Positions 22,663 through 34,425 of a stretch of DNA of 64,000 bases are shown one piece after another. The DNA is from Xiphophorus maculatus (taxonomy: Eukaryota > Chordata > Actinopteri > Cyprinodontiformes > Poeciliidae), in the NCBI RefSeq assembly GCF_002775205.1, contig NC_036454.1, forward strand, positions 27,078,283 to 27,142,282, in the 5' to 3' direction. The position numbers were made by a program, and so were the translations under genes. Each line of letters begins with the position of its first letter. Position 1 is the stretch's first letter. Under the pieces are notes generated by a model. That model saw only the letters and a list, made by a program, of their open reading frames with translations. It did not search any database and was not told the DNA's origin.

Positions 22663-24384
22663 ATGAGTGTGAAGGCCCTTCTGCTGCTTCTCACCGGTAA
22701 GCCTGCAGAAACTTCTCATGATGTCTCGTAGATCACAAATCCACATTTTAAAATAATTATTCTTCTGTTTGTCTCATCTTTTATGTCTTCCCAGCATGTG
22801 TGGTCAGTGGAGGACGTCTTCCCATGGCCTTATGGCAGTTTGGGGAGATGATCAGTTGTGCCCAGCCTGGTGTTAATCCTCTGGCTTACAACGAATACGG
22901 CTGCTGGTGCGGATTAGGCGGGTCTGGAACGCCGGTGGATGACGTGGACCGGTGGGAAGCAGTTTGTTGGTTTCTTGTCAACAGAAGAGGATGAATCGTT
23001 CAATGCCCACTCACTTTCTCTGCATTTTTAGGTGCTGTGAAGCCCATGATAAATGCTACCAAAACAGCAGAAAGATCCCTGGATGCGAGGGTGTTTTTGA
23101 CCTTCCCTACATTATCATTTATGGCTTCAGCTGCTCAAACAGACAGGTGTACTGCTCAGGTAAGATCAACAGGGAGTGATAATTTAGATTAGTTTCATAA
23201 ATCTACTCCTCTTTCATTGGTTACTCACTTCCCTCAAGAAACTCAGTTCTGGATTAAAGAACATAAAACTGCAGCAACAAACATTTCCAATAGATGGTGT
23301 GATTTGTTGATATTTATTGAGTCTATTTTGGTTCTGTTACTTTGGCTATATAATATGACCAAAGTATTATATGGTGCAGTTTTAATATGTGAAAACTGCA
23401 CAATGTCAGTTTTCACATATTAAACACAGCATTACAGTAAAAAAGGACAAAGCTGTATTTTTAGCTTTCTGTGTAGATACTTTGCAAAAAACACTTGTGT
23501 TTGAATAGTCATAAAAGATATTACCCAGTCAGTAGAAGTGGGCGTCAATCCAAAACTACTGATAATATCAATGTCAAGTTGGTATCAGTATCAGATCAAT
23601 ACAAGATCGACGCTTCAGTTTTAAAGTCCGTCATGAAATTTTATTTGATTTTTGTTATAAATTCTTAGCTCTACCTCAAAAAAAGACTTTGGTTTGATTT
23701 GCTCTCAAATTATAATTATTTGTATTTTATTTAGAAAATATGCACACAAATCATCTTAAGATACATTAAGATGATTTGTTTACGTTATTAAAGTGTTTTT
23801 GTAGAGACCTGTAAACTAAGTTTGACGATATATCAAAATATATTGAAATATTGATACGAACAAAAAAAAAATTATCGGAACTGTTATTGTTATTGGCGAT
23901 ACAGGGTTTTTATATACTTGGTATCGCATCGATACCAAAATGTGCAGGGTGACACATCTCTACTAGTCAGGACAAGATCCTTTCACGTGCATTTTATTTA
24001 CATACAGTATCTTGTGTACGTTTTCAACATTTTTTGCAAACAAAATCTGAATTGGTGAATAATAAGAATCATGAACACACTAAACTAGCTAGTCAGGCAA
24101 GAAGAACCAGAAAAGAAGCCTTGTTTTCCAGCAGGGACAGTGAAGCTGGTCAGGCTTGATGGGGAGAAAGACGGAGCTAAAACATCCTGGAAGATTAAGA
24201 AAAACATATTCACATTTTGGAAATTTCATGCCCTTTTTCGCACTGTCTATTCCTGTTTGCAGCAGCCAATGAGAAGTGTGAGGCTGCAGTCTGCGAGTGC
24301 GACCGTGTGGCGGCTCATTGCTTTGCTCGGCACACATACGACCCTGACAACAAGCACCTGGATCCTCAGCTCTGTGTCAGCTGA
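22663..24384 (+). CDS. pla2g1b: Secreted phospholipase A2, group IB (tandem copy 2)
   Basis: Four exons with the same sizes and phases as copy 1 for the first three: 22663-22696, 22795-22951, 23032-23159, 24263-24384, closing to 146 aa. A signal peptide ([17 protein letters not shown]) and a propeptide precede mature [11 protein letters not shown]. The calcium loop [11 protein letters not shown], catalytic CCEAHDKCY and [10 protein letters not shown] are intact, with 14 cysteines. It keeps the more typical ALWQF and YGCWCG wording, while copy 1 has AVWHF and YGCYCG. The C-terminus extends two residues beyond the last cysteine (CVS). AATAAA lies at 24464. The copies share exon-intron design and proximal promoter, so they arose by local duplication. 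Substrate divergence cannot be judged here. Confidence 0.95.
23531..23964. mobile_element. MITE in intron 3 of PLA2 copy 2
   Basis: The ends form an inverted pair: agtagaagtgggcgtc on the left, and gacacatctctact on the right, which inverts to agtagagatgtgtc. The interior has tatcgatacc-rich AT sequence and no coding. It is absent from intron 3 of copy 1, so it inserted after the duplication or was lost there. Confidence 0.65.
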
Positions 24385-24479
24385 GTCGCAGCAAAACACG
24401 GAGTACGACGTGCGCAACAGAGCCGACCTCCAAATCTGATGCGTTTCTAGTTAGTGAACGTAAAATAAAAGGTATTTGA

Positions 24480-25220
24480 CCTGCTGACGTTGTCACTGCA
24501 GTTTTGACTTTCTGTTTTCAATCGCATGCTGGAGATTCACGTATTTTATGTCACATTATCATTATTTTGTAGTCATCGGTTTTCATTTTGACATAAATGT
24601 TTTGGGGTTTTTTGTTCATCGTAACTGATTGTTGAAGAATAAAAAGAGTAAAACATCCGAGGTCACAAGTCCACAAAACTAAAGACTCAGTTTGTGAATT
24701 CTTTATCTTATGTCATATTTAAGTATAAATATAGACGTTAAATACGAAGAGTGGTCAGGAACCTGCACAAAGCAAAGACAGAACTTTCAGACAAATGGCC
24801 TGAAAGCGACACAGTTTCTATATAATCCATTTCCACACTTACCCCAAACCTGGAAAATACTTTTAATCGAATCCCATTTTCTTCTCGACAGGGTAGGAAC
24901 CTTGTGGTTTTACAGACTCCTGTGCAACCAGACCGTCTCCCATCGGCAACTTTCCAATCAACCCAGAGTCAAGATATAAAATGATTCAAAGCAGTCCCAT
25001 AATCTTATGTGGCAAGGCAAGATTGGTTTATTCACACACTGACAGTATGAAACATTGTGAAAAATATTAAAAGAAAAAGAGCTTGGTATTAACAGGTTGA
25101 TAAAACAAGAGATCGAAGAGTTCAGAACGCTTTTTTATAGAAATGTTGGTCCTGTTTCATCATCAATCGTCATTAGAAGTAGCAGCTGTGTGGAACATCA
25201 GGATGATGGTGATCCCTCTG
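24480..25220. other. Convergent gene spacer and prkab1 3' UTR
   Basis: This separates convergently transcribed PLA2 copy 2 (plus) and prkab1 (minus). The right part is the likely prkab1 3' UTR, with a minus-strand AATAAA (plus TTTATT) at 25027. Nothing else was recognised. Confidence 0.5.
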
Positions 25221-25222
25221 GG

Positions 25223-28200
25223 TTATATGGGTTTGTAGAGGAGAGTGGTCACATATTTCTTTTTGTATCGGTGAGTAGCGCTGAGAACCATCACCCCGTC
25301 CTAAAACACAAAGACATTTCCGTTCCAATTTGCACTGAAATATTTGGTCTGGATTATAATCCTGGTGTGAACTTGAGTCAACAGGATGCTAGGTTTTCTG
25401 TTAGCATTAGGCCTGTTATGATCAATTTTGCTGGACAATAAATTGTCCCAGAAACTACTGCGATAAATGATAATATTGTCATTTTGAGACAATTTTTAAC
25501 TAATAAAATCATAACAATAACAATGGCATGTTGTTGCATGTAGACCCTCTGAAAGATAAAAAAAAGACCTTCTAAAGAACATTTAACACAGAACTGGGAA
25601 GAATTTTAAATATCCAAGATAAATAAACAAAACAACTGAAACAATAGTAATTAAAATATATTATCAAGTCTCTTAAACCAAAGATGTGTTTCAAAAATTC
25701 TTAGCCATTTAGCTTAAACAGGGAAAACAGGAAAAAGTGCAAGTTAGGCTAATGCTATTCTAAAAATCCATTCGGTCGAATAACCGTAGACGTAAATGTT
25801 GAGTAGTGAGGGAAGCAGGACTACTTTCTGACCGTTACCTTGATGGAAAGGGCATACAGGTGATTCAGCATGACGTGGTTCGGCTCTGGAAGTAGTGTCG
25901 GGTCACACTGAAGGACGGTTCAAAAGAAATGTTTTTTTTTTTTTTAGATTATTTCTTACAAAGGGTGCAACTTCTAGACTTGAACTTGCGCCGGCATGAG
26001 TTGTGGACTTACAGAGACGCCCGTGTCCTTGTTGAGCAGCACTTGGAGCAGGTGGGGCGGCAAGATAGGAGGCTGCTTGATCTTGTCGTCTTGCTTGATG
26101 AGATATCCGTCCTGTTGGTAGGGCCCGGGTGGGGAACTGGACAGGTCTGACACACAACGATCACTTAAGTTAAAAAAGAATCATGTGCTGAAGACCGAGT
26201 CTCCAACTGTGAAGACTCGTTTAAACTGCACCGGTCAGAGTATGGTGGCCAACTTCTGACTTTTGTAGAGCGGTGGTGTCCGCAGTAACTGAGCGTTAAT
26301 TGCTGGTCACAAAATCGAGATTTTGTTCCTTTTTAAGAAAAATGCAAAAAGCAATTTATTTCCAAAATGTTTCAGTTTTACCTAGAGATGCACTGGTCTT
26401 GACTAAAAGCTGTTTGTGGTTCTATTTGCTACTAAATTGAATTAAACCAAAAAATGGTTGATAAAAACGAAGTACTTTGTGATTACCTTTAACTTGTATG
26501 TGTATCTTTGGAGGCGTCACGCAAGTGAAAATTTCATTCTAAGATTTTTTTCCAAGCATCAACCTCCTGAGCAAGCAAAACATATTTGTGCCATTCTTGG
26601 GTTATAGTCGAGGGCCTAACGAAATCCTCTCTTTACGCTGCAAATGGCACCTGGTTGTAGAGCCTTCACAGTATGGATTTTAGCCACTTTTAAAGTGTAA
26701 TTAGCATCTTGTAACAGTGATTAGCACTGTTAGCACAGGCATCAGCACTACATAATTTTAATACCCAAATTAACTGAGATTTCCAAAAGATATTTATACG
26801 CAAGACATTTATACGCAAGACAAAGGTTAAAAAACCTGAACCGAAACAAGTTCAAACATTCAAGCCCTCCTGTTGTCCTCTGTAAGTGTTGCTCTCTCTT
26901 GATCTCCTGCAGCCTGGCTAACAGCAGATATGTCTCTATATGTCATGTAAAATACAGTTTCCTTTAAAAGAGGCCGTCATTCACCTCACTTCAGGTTTGA
27001 AACATTTTAAAACAATTTTTTCCCCACTCAAAAACAACAGTCTTGATGTTATTATAACTTGCCAGCACTGAGGGTTGCTACGTTTCTGACTGCACAGGGC
27101 CGGTCAAGAAACATAGCTAGTTACCCCGTACATTTCTTGTTTAAATACACATTGCTTCAAATGTTCAGTTTCAAATGACATTTAGTGGAGCTAAAAGCAT
27201 TTCAGTAACGCAGCAGCCATTTACCAGACATGTCCGTTGAATCCTGTGAGTCGATCTTGAGGGCATCGAAGACTTCGAAGTCAGTCTGATTCACTTGAAT
27301 GATGTTGTTGACTGTGCCAGTCTTGCTTGTTGTCACGGGCTGTTGGCGCACAATCAGAACTTTGGTACAAGAACTTAAGAGAACAGACAAGACTGATGTA
27401 CGATGAGGAAAAACGAGTCACCCTTAGTGGTGAGGTGAAATCGGAAACCTTAAACTCTTACTCACCCCTGTCGGATCCAAAGTCCACTGTCCGTCAACGC
27501 AAAACTTGTACTGGTGCTCCCCCTCTGGCAGGTCCACAATAGCCACAAAGTTATTCTGACTGTGTTTGAGAAGCAACGTGTCAAATGTATATGAAAGGAT
27601 TAAGCACCTATTGTGTCAGAAGAGAACGACTAGCACGGCTCGAGTCGTAGTTTGGGTACCTCTTGTTAAGAGGGATTTTGGTGGCCCAGTTGTTAAAAGA
27701 ACCAGACACAAAGACTTCCTTGGCTGACCCGGCCCATCTGAAGACGGTCGGTCTGGCCTGCGCCGGGTCCTTATTGTCGCAGTCGAGGTCCTGCTGCCAG
27801 GCCAGAAACTCCTGTATGTCTGGGGAAGCCTGGGCCCGAAAGACATCAACAGTACAAGCTTGGCATCAATCAGAGGCAACTTCTCTGACACCAAACACTT
27901 CCTGTCTGAACAGCAGGGAACACAGCGGCTCCTGATCATCTTCTCTTGTCATCTACTTGAAGTTACTTATACTGATGCTGCTCATGTCGTCCAGAGGTAA
28001 ACTCATACAACAAGCGAATGACCCTACAGAGTCACCAGACCATTTGATTTCCAGCAGAATATGCCGTGTGGCAAAATCTGAACCTAAATTTGTCTGAACC
28101 TAAATTTGAAAGCGCGACACACCGCTGATTGGCATGGTGTTGGACTATAAGACAATGTTAAAAATATTGTTGTTTGTTAAGCTTCTGAACGCTGCATTGT

Positions 28201-28527
28201 TTGTAGGACGACCACAGGAGGGCGGTATACATCGGCGTGCTTAATGTGCTTCAAACAAAGACACTTTTACTGGGAGTGACAGCTTACAGCGTCATCACCA
28301 GCATAACTCATGTAAATGGCCCCTGATGCTGCCATCCCTCCGTCTTCGCTGGTGACTGATCTTGAAGGGAAACCTGTGGCTGAACGTACCTTCGGATCTT
28401 CCCTGTTGAACAGCTCCGCGTCGTCGTTGCTGTCCATCATGATGTTGGGTCGAGCCTCCTTCCCTCCGGACGGTCCATCTCTGAATGACCTCTCGCTGCT
28501 GGAGCGATCGCTGCTGCTGTTGCCCAT
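25223..28527 (-). CDS. prkab1: AMP-activated protein kinase subunit beta-1
   Basis: The scaffold and glycogen-sensing subunit of the heterotrimeric AMPK energy sensor, cytosolic and membrane-linked. Exons right to left: 28527-28390, 27829-27660, 27559-27466, 27339-27225, 26146-26013, 25907-25839, 25300-25223, closing to 265 aa. The N-terminal MGNSSS offers Gly2 for myristoylation. The carbohydrate-binding module (about residues 66-145) keeps GSFNNW, LPEGEHQYKF and GQWTLDP, including both sugar-stacking Trp residues. A Ser in the KRSQNNF context matches the regulatory Ser108. The C-terminal alpha/gamma-binding part (PPHLLQVLLNKDTGVSCDP, then LPEPNHVMLNHLYALSIK and YVTTLLYKPI) is nearly invariant. 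RPNIMMDSNDDAELF favours beta-1 over beta-2. A cag acceptor at 28551 just before the ATG implies a non-coding first exon. Confidence 0.97.
25400..25800. repeat. AT-rich interspersed repeat downstream of prkab1 exon 6
   Basis: It contains the tgctggacaataaattgtcc and gcgataaatgataatattgt words typical of a fish repeat family with cgataaa-rich ends, related to those at 32870-33345 and 59160-59545. It lies in the last prkab1 intron and is non-coding. Confidence 0.4.
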
Positions 28528-28549
28528 CCTGACGCCGCCCGCATCAAGC

Positions 28550-29040
28550 ACTGAAACGCACAGAGACGCACGGAAAGCTGCAGCTTTCAGAGACAATAAA
28601 TAAATAAATGCGATAACAACCTGAGCGCAACACACAGGGGGAGGAACAAAAACCCCACCAGTTTGATCTCAGGGTGATATCCGGTTTGCCTGCTGTGGTC
28701 TGTCTGGTCGGACGGAGGAGGTTTTTCAGCCTGCATGTGTTGGTGCTGCTTTCAGCTTGCGCACAGGTCAAAAGTCTCTTGTTTGGTCGCTGTTTCCGTC
28801 TTTGGAGCGGAGAAGTTTCTGTCAAAATAAAGAAAACCTCCCTGAAAACCCCTCTGGCTAGATGGAGACCGGACCGTGACAGTATTACGAATTGTTCCCA
28901 GAATTGCTTCTCCTCCCTATTTGTGTCCTTATCCTGTTGTTTTCGCTGCTTTCGCCATTTGGAGGAAACTTGAGTTTGTCTGCGAGAGAGGACACGCCCC
29001 TTCCGCCCCTCTACGCACGTTAACCCTGTCATTTCCGGTT
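28550..29040 (-). promoter_or_regulatory. prkab1 5' UTR and promoter area
   Basis: This lies upstream of the prkab1 coding exon. A tgcgtttcag acceptor at 28560-28551 marks the start of that exon, so transcription starts further right. The 28.6-29.0 kb stretch is relatively GC-rich. A 203-codon minus-strand frame across it looks like chance (poly-Lys run, no domain). Confidence 0.35.
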
Positions 29041-29339
29041 CTTGTCTTGTGGAGTCAGTTTTTAGCAGAAAATGTGCCAACTCGGACTTATTGAGCCAAT
29101 TTTTTTTTTTTTTTTTTGTTATACAATTTCCTGAGCTGCCTGAGTGCCACATCATTTTTTTTCAATTCCTCCTGATGTTGGTTCACGTCATGGGCAGGAA
29201 AAAAAAAATGTGTATAATATTTCATGAAAGTATTACGTATTCTTGATCGTACAAAACAAATTTCAGTCTACATGGTTTTTTAATTTGGTACACAGTTTTA
29301 TTATTATAATTTATTGTTCTGACCTGTAAACGTGGTCCA

Positions 29340-29740
29340 ATATACTCAAGGCCGGCCCAAGATTAAATGGGGCCTTGAGCAGCATTATGTTTGGGGCCCG
29401 TCTTCATGCTAACAACATGCTGAGCAGAAATATGCGAGCAACCCGAAGTTCAAACACACAAGAAACAAATAACTTGTAGCATCATAGCGTAACCATGGTA
29501 ACACAACTATCAAACTTTTATTATACACTTTTACCAAATAAATCTGATTTTATCTTGATCATCTTTGCTGAAACAGTCCAATCAAATTTACTGGTATTCT
29601 CATTTTCAATAAAATAAAGAAAAAGAAAAAAAAACTTATATGGTATATACTGTATGGTGTGTGATAAAATTTTAAATATTTATGCGAGGCCCCTGTTGGT
29701 TTCGGGGGCCTAAACAGCAACTTAGGCTTTTATCAGTAGA
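29340..29740. repeat. Degenerate interspersed repeat
   Basis: It starts aaggccggcccaagattaaa and finishes near gcaacttaggcttttatcag. It resembles a widespread fish repeat with a GGCCGGCCC head. It is non-coding and I saw no clean inverted ends. Confidence 0.4.
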
Positions 29741-30004
29741 CGTTTAGTGTAGCGTTATCAACTAACAATCAGAGTAAGGCTTAATGAGACAAGGCTTTAC
29801 GTTCCTGTTGTTGATTTTCAAATGATCACTGTCAACGAATTGAAATCCATGAAGATCTGAATAACACGCGACAACACTCACAGATCACGATCCTTAAGGT
29901 GGTTTTTAAAGCATTTGTCTCATCGCCACTTTGAGGCACAAATTGAAGTATTTTATGTCCAGAATGACAAAGAAGACCCGAATGCTGAAACATTACGCGT
30001 CAGT

Positions 30005-30469
30005 TTAAACACAATCAAATCGTTTGTTATATTCACGATTTTTTTCCTCTAGTTTGCTGTCAACAGCAATAAGTTGGAGCAGCTGGTTTCTACGTCTTAA
30101 CACGTCTGACTCCCGTGTTTCCCACGGCTCGGCAGTTTCCAGGGTGGGACTGTATACACTCCAAATAACCATAAACAGAGTCGTCAGCGGCTCAGTGAAG
30201 ACCAGGTCACCCCTTTCCTTCCTGTCCGGGTTTGTAATTATTTGCCGAGTTGCGTGCATCACTATTCTGAACGCAGAATGCCTGTCAACAGAGTCTTTGT
30301 CCTCAAGCTGTGCCACCGCCGTCACATTTTAGCTGATTGTTGTAAATATTTACGGCTTGGTTCCACCACGCACTGGTAAATTCCCTCCAGTGTGTGGAAA
30401 TGACATTCAAATCTTATAAAATCTCACCTTGAGGACGACGAATCTTCCACTTTTAATTTACGCCTGCAT
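30005..30469 (-). CDS. Unrecognised open frame, possible C-terminal exons of an unknown gene
   Basis: A coding-looking minus-strand frame runs to a stop at 30005 and ends in a charged, helix-forming stretch (RRRNQLLQLIAVDSKLEEKN). It has no good ATG: the open frame begins beside GTG and an upstream TAA. A splice model fits better. The acceptor ctgttgacag opens an exon at 30281-30005, joined in phase to a 42-bp exon 30469-30428 that is flanked by a strong acceptor (catttcatag) and donor (gtgagat) and encodes CRRKLKVEDSSSS. Other residues include HATRQIITNPDRKERGD and ETAEPWETRESD. I recognise no family. No further upstream exon was found, so it may be a real small gene, a fragment or a pseudogene. 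Confidence 0.35.
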
Positions 30470-30724
30470 CTATGAAATGCATAAAGGTCAGGATCAAGTC
30501 AGATTGATTGTGATTTCTACAATATACACAATGCGTAGTGGAGCAAAACGACAATCTTCCGGGACTGTGGTGTTACAGATCATCACATCAACTAAAAATA
30601 CAAGTAAACATAAACTAAAATCCAAACTGAGGTTAAAATGCAAACTTAAGGCAGTAAAAGTGCAGCACAACAGCAAAACAACAAAACATAGAGCTGACTT
30701 AATCTACATGCTGATGAGAAAATA

Positions 30725-31060
30725 GCATTGTGATCAAAGTCTGAGTGGATAGAGAGGTTACAGGACACCGAAGCAAGCTCATTTATATTTCATATGCAAG
30801 GATGAAACCAAGGGCTTCAAATAAAAATGGAGAGAATTATTTAATAAAAACATATATTAATAAAGTACTGAGTTGAATAAACAAAAAAAAGCAAATGTGT
30901 TTGTTAGAGTAAAACTAATTTAAATGTACAAAACCAGTATTTCTAAAATAAAAAAAAAATCTGTTTGCTTCCAGCAGAGGGCAGCAAAGTAACTCAAAGT
31001 CCTTTCACCTTGTTTGAATTTATCTGCTGTTCTGCGCATGTCTGTTACAGCTTTGTTTTC
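30725..31060. other. AT-rich spacer, nothing recognised
   Basis: There is no coding frame or repeat ends. It lies between the unrecognised open frame and a Tc1 relic. Confidence 0.4.
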
Positions 31061-31064
31061 TCAA

Positions 31065-31640
31065 ACAGCTTGGACACAAACTAACACTGAAGTTTGTGAC
31101 CGTAACATGACAAAATGTGGAAAAGGTCAAAGGGTACGGATACTTATACAAGACCAAGGTGCAAATGTTTGTGTTTCTGCTGCAGGCTGTTTTGTGGGAA
31201 ATAATTTTGGAGCTGTCTAGTCCTGCTAAAAGACCACATTCTTAATAAATCCCAAAAATGTCTCAGGACAATCTCCAACACGATCTCCTCTGACCATGGA
31301 GTCTTCTTGGGTCAGGACTCATAAAGCAGTTTATGACCTAATCTTGCTATAAATGTTTGCGTAGCTTCTGTCTTTTGCAGCCTTTATTAAAAATGCTGCA
31401 TTGGTTTAAATCGTAACAATAAGCTCTGAAGGTTCCCCTCCACTCAGACTCAACCAGGTTTGTATTCACATTTCCGATTCTTCTCGGCGGAAATGGATTT
31501 CCAGGGTCAAAACCAAATCCCTGAGACTTTATGTTCAGCTCATTTGAAGCAGAAAAAAAACATTTGACGTAGTTTATTTGAGAATAACCCCGTGTGAGAA
31601 AGTTCTCCAGCGGATAATTGACACATCCCATGGATATAAT
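31065..31640. mobile_element. Tc1-like relic
   Basis: It begins with the Tc1 end words acactgaagtttgtgaccgt and aacatgacaaaatgtgg. Further right, sequence such as agcctttattaaaaatgctg looks like old repeat DNA. No intact transposase is present. Confidence 0.45.
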
Positions 31641-32860
31641 AGTGATTACGCTTTATTTTTTCTGAATCACCTCGGCTGAACTGACACATTTGTTGTGAAT
31701 CTTCAAGGCATAAAAAAATTAATTGTAAATCAAGTGTAATGTATACATATAACTACTTTTAAACTAAAACACAAATAGATTTTATTGTTTTGATCTCCAT
31801 AAATTGCACACACTAATTGCTTAACCTGGAAAAAAAAGGTCAAGTTTAGACAATTTTAATGATGAAATCAGCGTTAGCTCCGCCCACTAGCTTCAAAGGA
31901 CAGAAAATGAAATATGCTGCAGTGCATCATCATGAAGCAACTTAAAAACTGAAATGATTCTGTGTTTTTTATAGAAATAAGGAAAACATTTTCATCAACC
32001 ACATATTTCAATAAGTTATGCATTGTGAAATATAATTAGGCTGAGCGTCCAGGTTAAATCAAGCTTCAATGTAATAAATACATGCTTTTATTTTAAATCG
32101 GAATCAAATACACATATTCAAGTAATCATTTCACGTAATTATTAATCAAATTGTGGCACTTTTGGATCTCCATAAGGCAGAGCCACCCAGTGTTTCATTG
32201 AACAGATTTCTCAGGCTAAACTGCTTGTTAGCCACTCCTGCTCTCACCAATCTGTAACAGTTTTGCACGTTTCAAATCCTCCCTCCACCATCTTGTCCAC
32301 CAAGGGCCTAGAAGGAATAGTTAAAGTTTCATCCTTTTGCGAGAGATTGCTGTAAAAGCTCGAGCTCGAGCTGAACGGTCCTCGTCAATAAGGCAACAAT
32401 ATCTTCCTGTAGCGGCGAGCGGCAGCCAAGGCCAAGAGAATAAACAAATCATTTGCTCCCTTCTTTTGCATCCAGCTGCATTTCCTCCACCTGCACATGT
32501 GCTCGCCCTTCTTATTATCTCTAAATCATATCTGCGGACTGCCAGCATGCCTCATCTTGTTACTCAAAACAACAGCTGCTGTTTGGATGTCAACTTCACA
32601 CAAACTCGACCGTCTCCGGCAGCCAAAAGACGAATACGATGTGTCAAGTCATAACTAATACTTTGAGGTCTTAAAACCCTGCCGGCGGTGAACGCTAACC
32701 AGGAGGCTGAAAGGAGCCGGATTTACTGGAGTTATGGACGTATTATGATGTAACAGGAGATGGAGCGCTTGTCTTTGAGCGGTGGACCTGGCCGGACTCT
32801 TGGGGTGGCTCATAAATTGGAAGCATATTTGATGCTATTATACGCCAGCTGGTTGTGGAA
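31641..32860. other. Intergenic DNA with a GC-richer block at 32330-32660
   Basis: It is mostly AT-rich. The 32.33-32.66 kb block has higher GC, contains a ctcgagctcgagct repeat and unusual order for this neighbourhood, and could be a conserved non-coding element or an old exon; no protein family was recognised in any frame. Confidence 0.3.
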
Positions 32861-32869
32861 ATTCAGTTG

Positions 32870-33345
32870 GCGAGAAGAAAATACATTTCGGATTTTTCCT
32901 CATTTGAGGACAGCACTTTAAAACGATCTTCTGGGGATTTATTGTATTGTTTATCGTTTGTCGTGATGATTTTTTTGATCGATTTGTCGTTGTCATGAGA
33001 AATTGCAATTGGTGATGTTTTTGAAAAAACTAAAATGTCCATATTTATTATTTTCTCCACAGTTTGTTCCTCATTAAGTATCAATAAATGTATTAAATGA
33101 TGCTACTGAATGCAGTTTAGTGACTCAAATCCCTCTGCTTTGACCTAAAGAAGCATATTACCAATGGGAATGTTTTTCCAAGAGCATTACTTGTTTTGTG
33201 GGGGTGTGATTAGTGTGTCATGCAGACAGCGCCATACAATTACTTAAAAAGAAGCAATAAATAGTTCGTATCACTTTAATTATTACAACGGCACCACAAA
33301 ATATCGTGATAAAATTTTAAATCCATATCGCCCACCCTACTACGC
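32870..33345. mobile_element. MITE with ATCG-rich ends
   Basis: The right end atccatatcgcccaccctac is the inverted form of a common fish MITE head (GTAGGGTGGGCGATATGG). The interior words gcagtttagtgac and ttttccaagagcat recur at 59160-59545 (gcagtttagtgacataaacc), showing these are two copies of one family. Confidence 0.6.
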
Positions 33346-33451
33346 AAAAAAAGTGATATTGCAACAATTTCGTCCAACCTTTTGCACTCAAAAATCCATT
33401 CGCGTTGACAACAAAAATCATATAATTGTTGCTTAAAATGAGTTCATTAAA

Positions 33452-33665
33452 CTAAAATATAAATAAAGAATAAAAGCTGCCTTTTAGTCCGAGCTGTAAC
33501 TCCACGAGAATAAGGATACCCAGAGCCACAGTGCTAATGGCCCAGAGGCAGAAAGAGGCGAACACACTGAGATGGAGGGATGTCCTCACGAGGAGGGATC
33601 CCCTGAGCTCCTCGTGCTTCAGGAAGAGGAGGGCGTGGCCTTCATGTCCATCTGCGAACATCCCA
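33452..33665 (-). CDS. Unrecognised open frame with one membrane helix
   Basis: A GC-rich minus-strand frame encodes DGHEGHALLFLKHEELRG, then a hydrophobic stretch (FASFCLWAISTVALGILILV), then a stop. GC-rich third positions contrast with the AT-rich surroundings. A gttcgcag acceptor near its 5' end would give an internal exon. I recognise no family. It might be the last exon of an unknown small membrane protein, or a GC-rich non-coding island. Confidence 0.25.
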
Positions 33666-34034
33666 CAAGACCGGAAGAGCAGAGGGTCAAAGCCGCAGCA
33701 CTGAGATGCAGGGAGGCGGTGAAGGTGGAGGCAGCGGAGCAGTGATGATGGAAGAGAGGAATCAGCCGGCGGAGGAATACGACAGGGAGGCGGAGGCAGA
33801 CTAACCCGAGGCTCAGAGGGTTCGCGGGAAATAAGATGTGTAAATGGAACAGAACCTGTTTCACCGCTTCATGATGCGATGTGAAAATTGCTTCACTATT
33901 ACTGTATCAGTGGTCTGTGACACTTACAGTTTAAATGAAAGTTATAATTAGGAAAATGGCGAAGAAACAAAGACGATGGTCAGAAAAGCACAAAGCAGCT
34001 GAGAGATGAAGAACAAAAGTGGATAAATAAAGTT

Positions 34035-34425
34035 AATGTTCTACAATGGAAGGCCTTGCAAAAGTATTATTTTAACTCTGTATTTTTTCACTCTTTATTT
34101 TGGCTACCATTACAAACATGAATATGTTTTATTGGGACTTAATGTGATAGATGAAGTTGTGTGCATGGAGGAAGATGAAAACAAAAACTGAAAAGTGTGA
34201 ACGTCTGCTGCTTCATCTGGACCAGAAAAACTTCTTCCACGTTTACTGCGTCCCGCTTGGCTGCCGTCTTTCCATAAAAGCCAGTTTTGTGCACAGCTAA
34301 CAATTGTCACATTCACCTGAGCTGAGGATATATTCCACTGTGAAATAACATTTAACAAATCATACTCTGAAATACACTGCCTATAAAAATTGTGCACCCC
34401 CTCGGCCCGTTTTCACCTTTGTATT
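34035..34425. mobile_element. Tc1-like relic
   Basis: It holds the end words gccttgcaaaagtattattt and tattgggacttaatgtgata, a decayed tttactgcgtcccgct interior, and a right end cactgcctataaaaattgtg. It is inactive. Confidence 0.55.

Noticed and set aside
28544-29155. 203-codon minus-strand open frame upstream of prkab1
   Set aside because: Starts in a poly-T region giving a Lys run, has no domain, and overlaps the 5' UTR and splice acceptor of prkab1.
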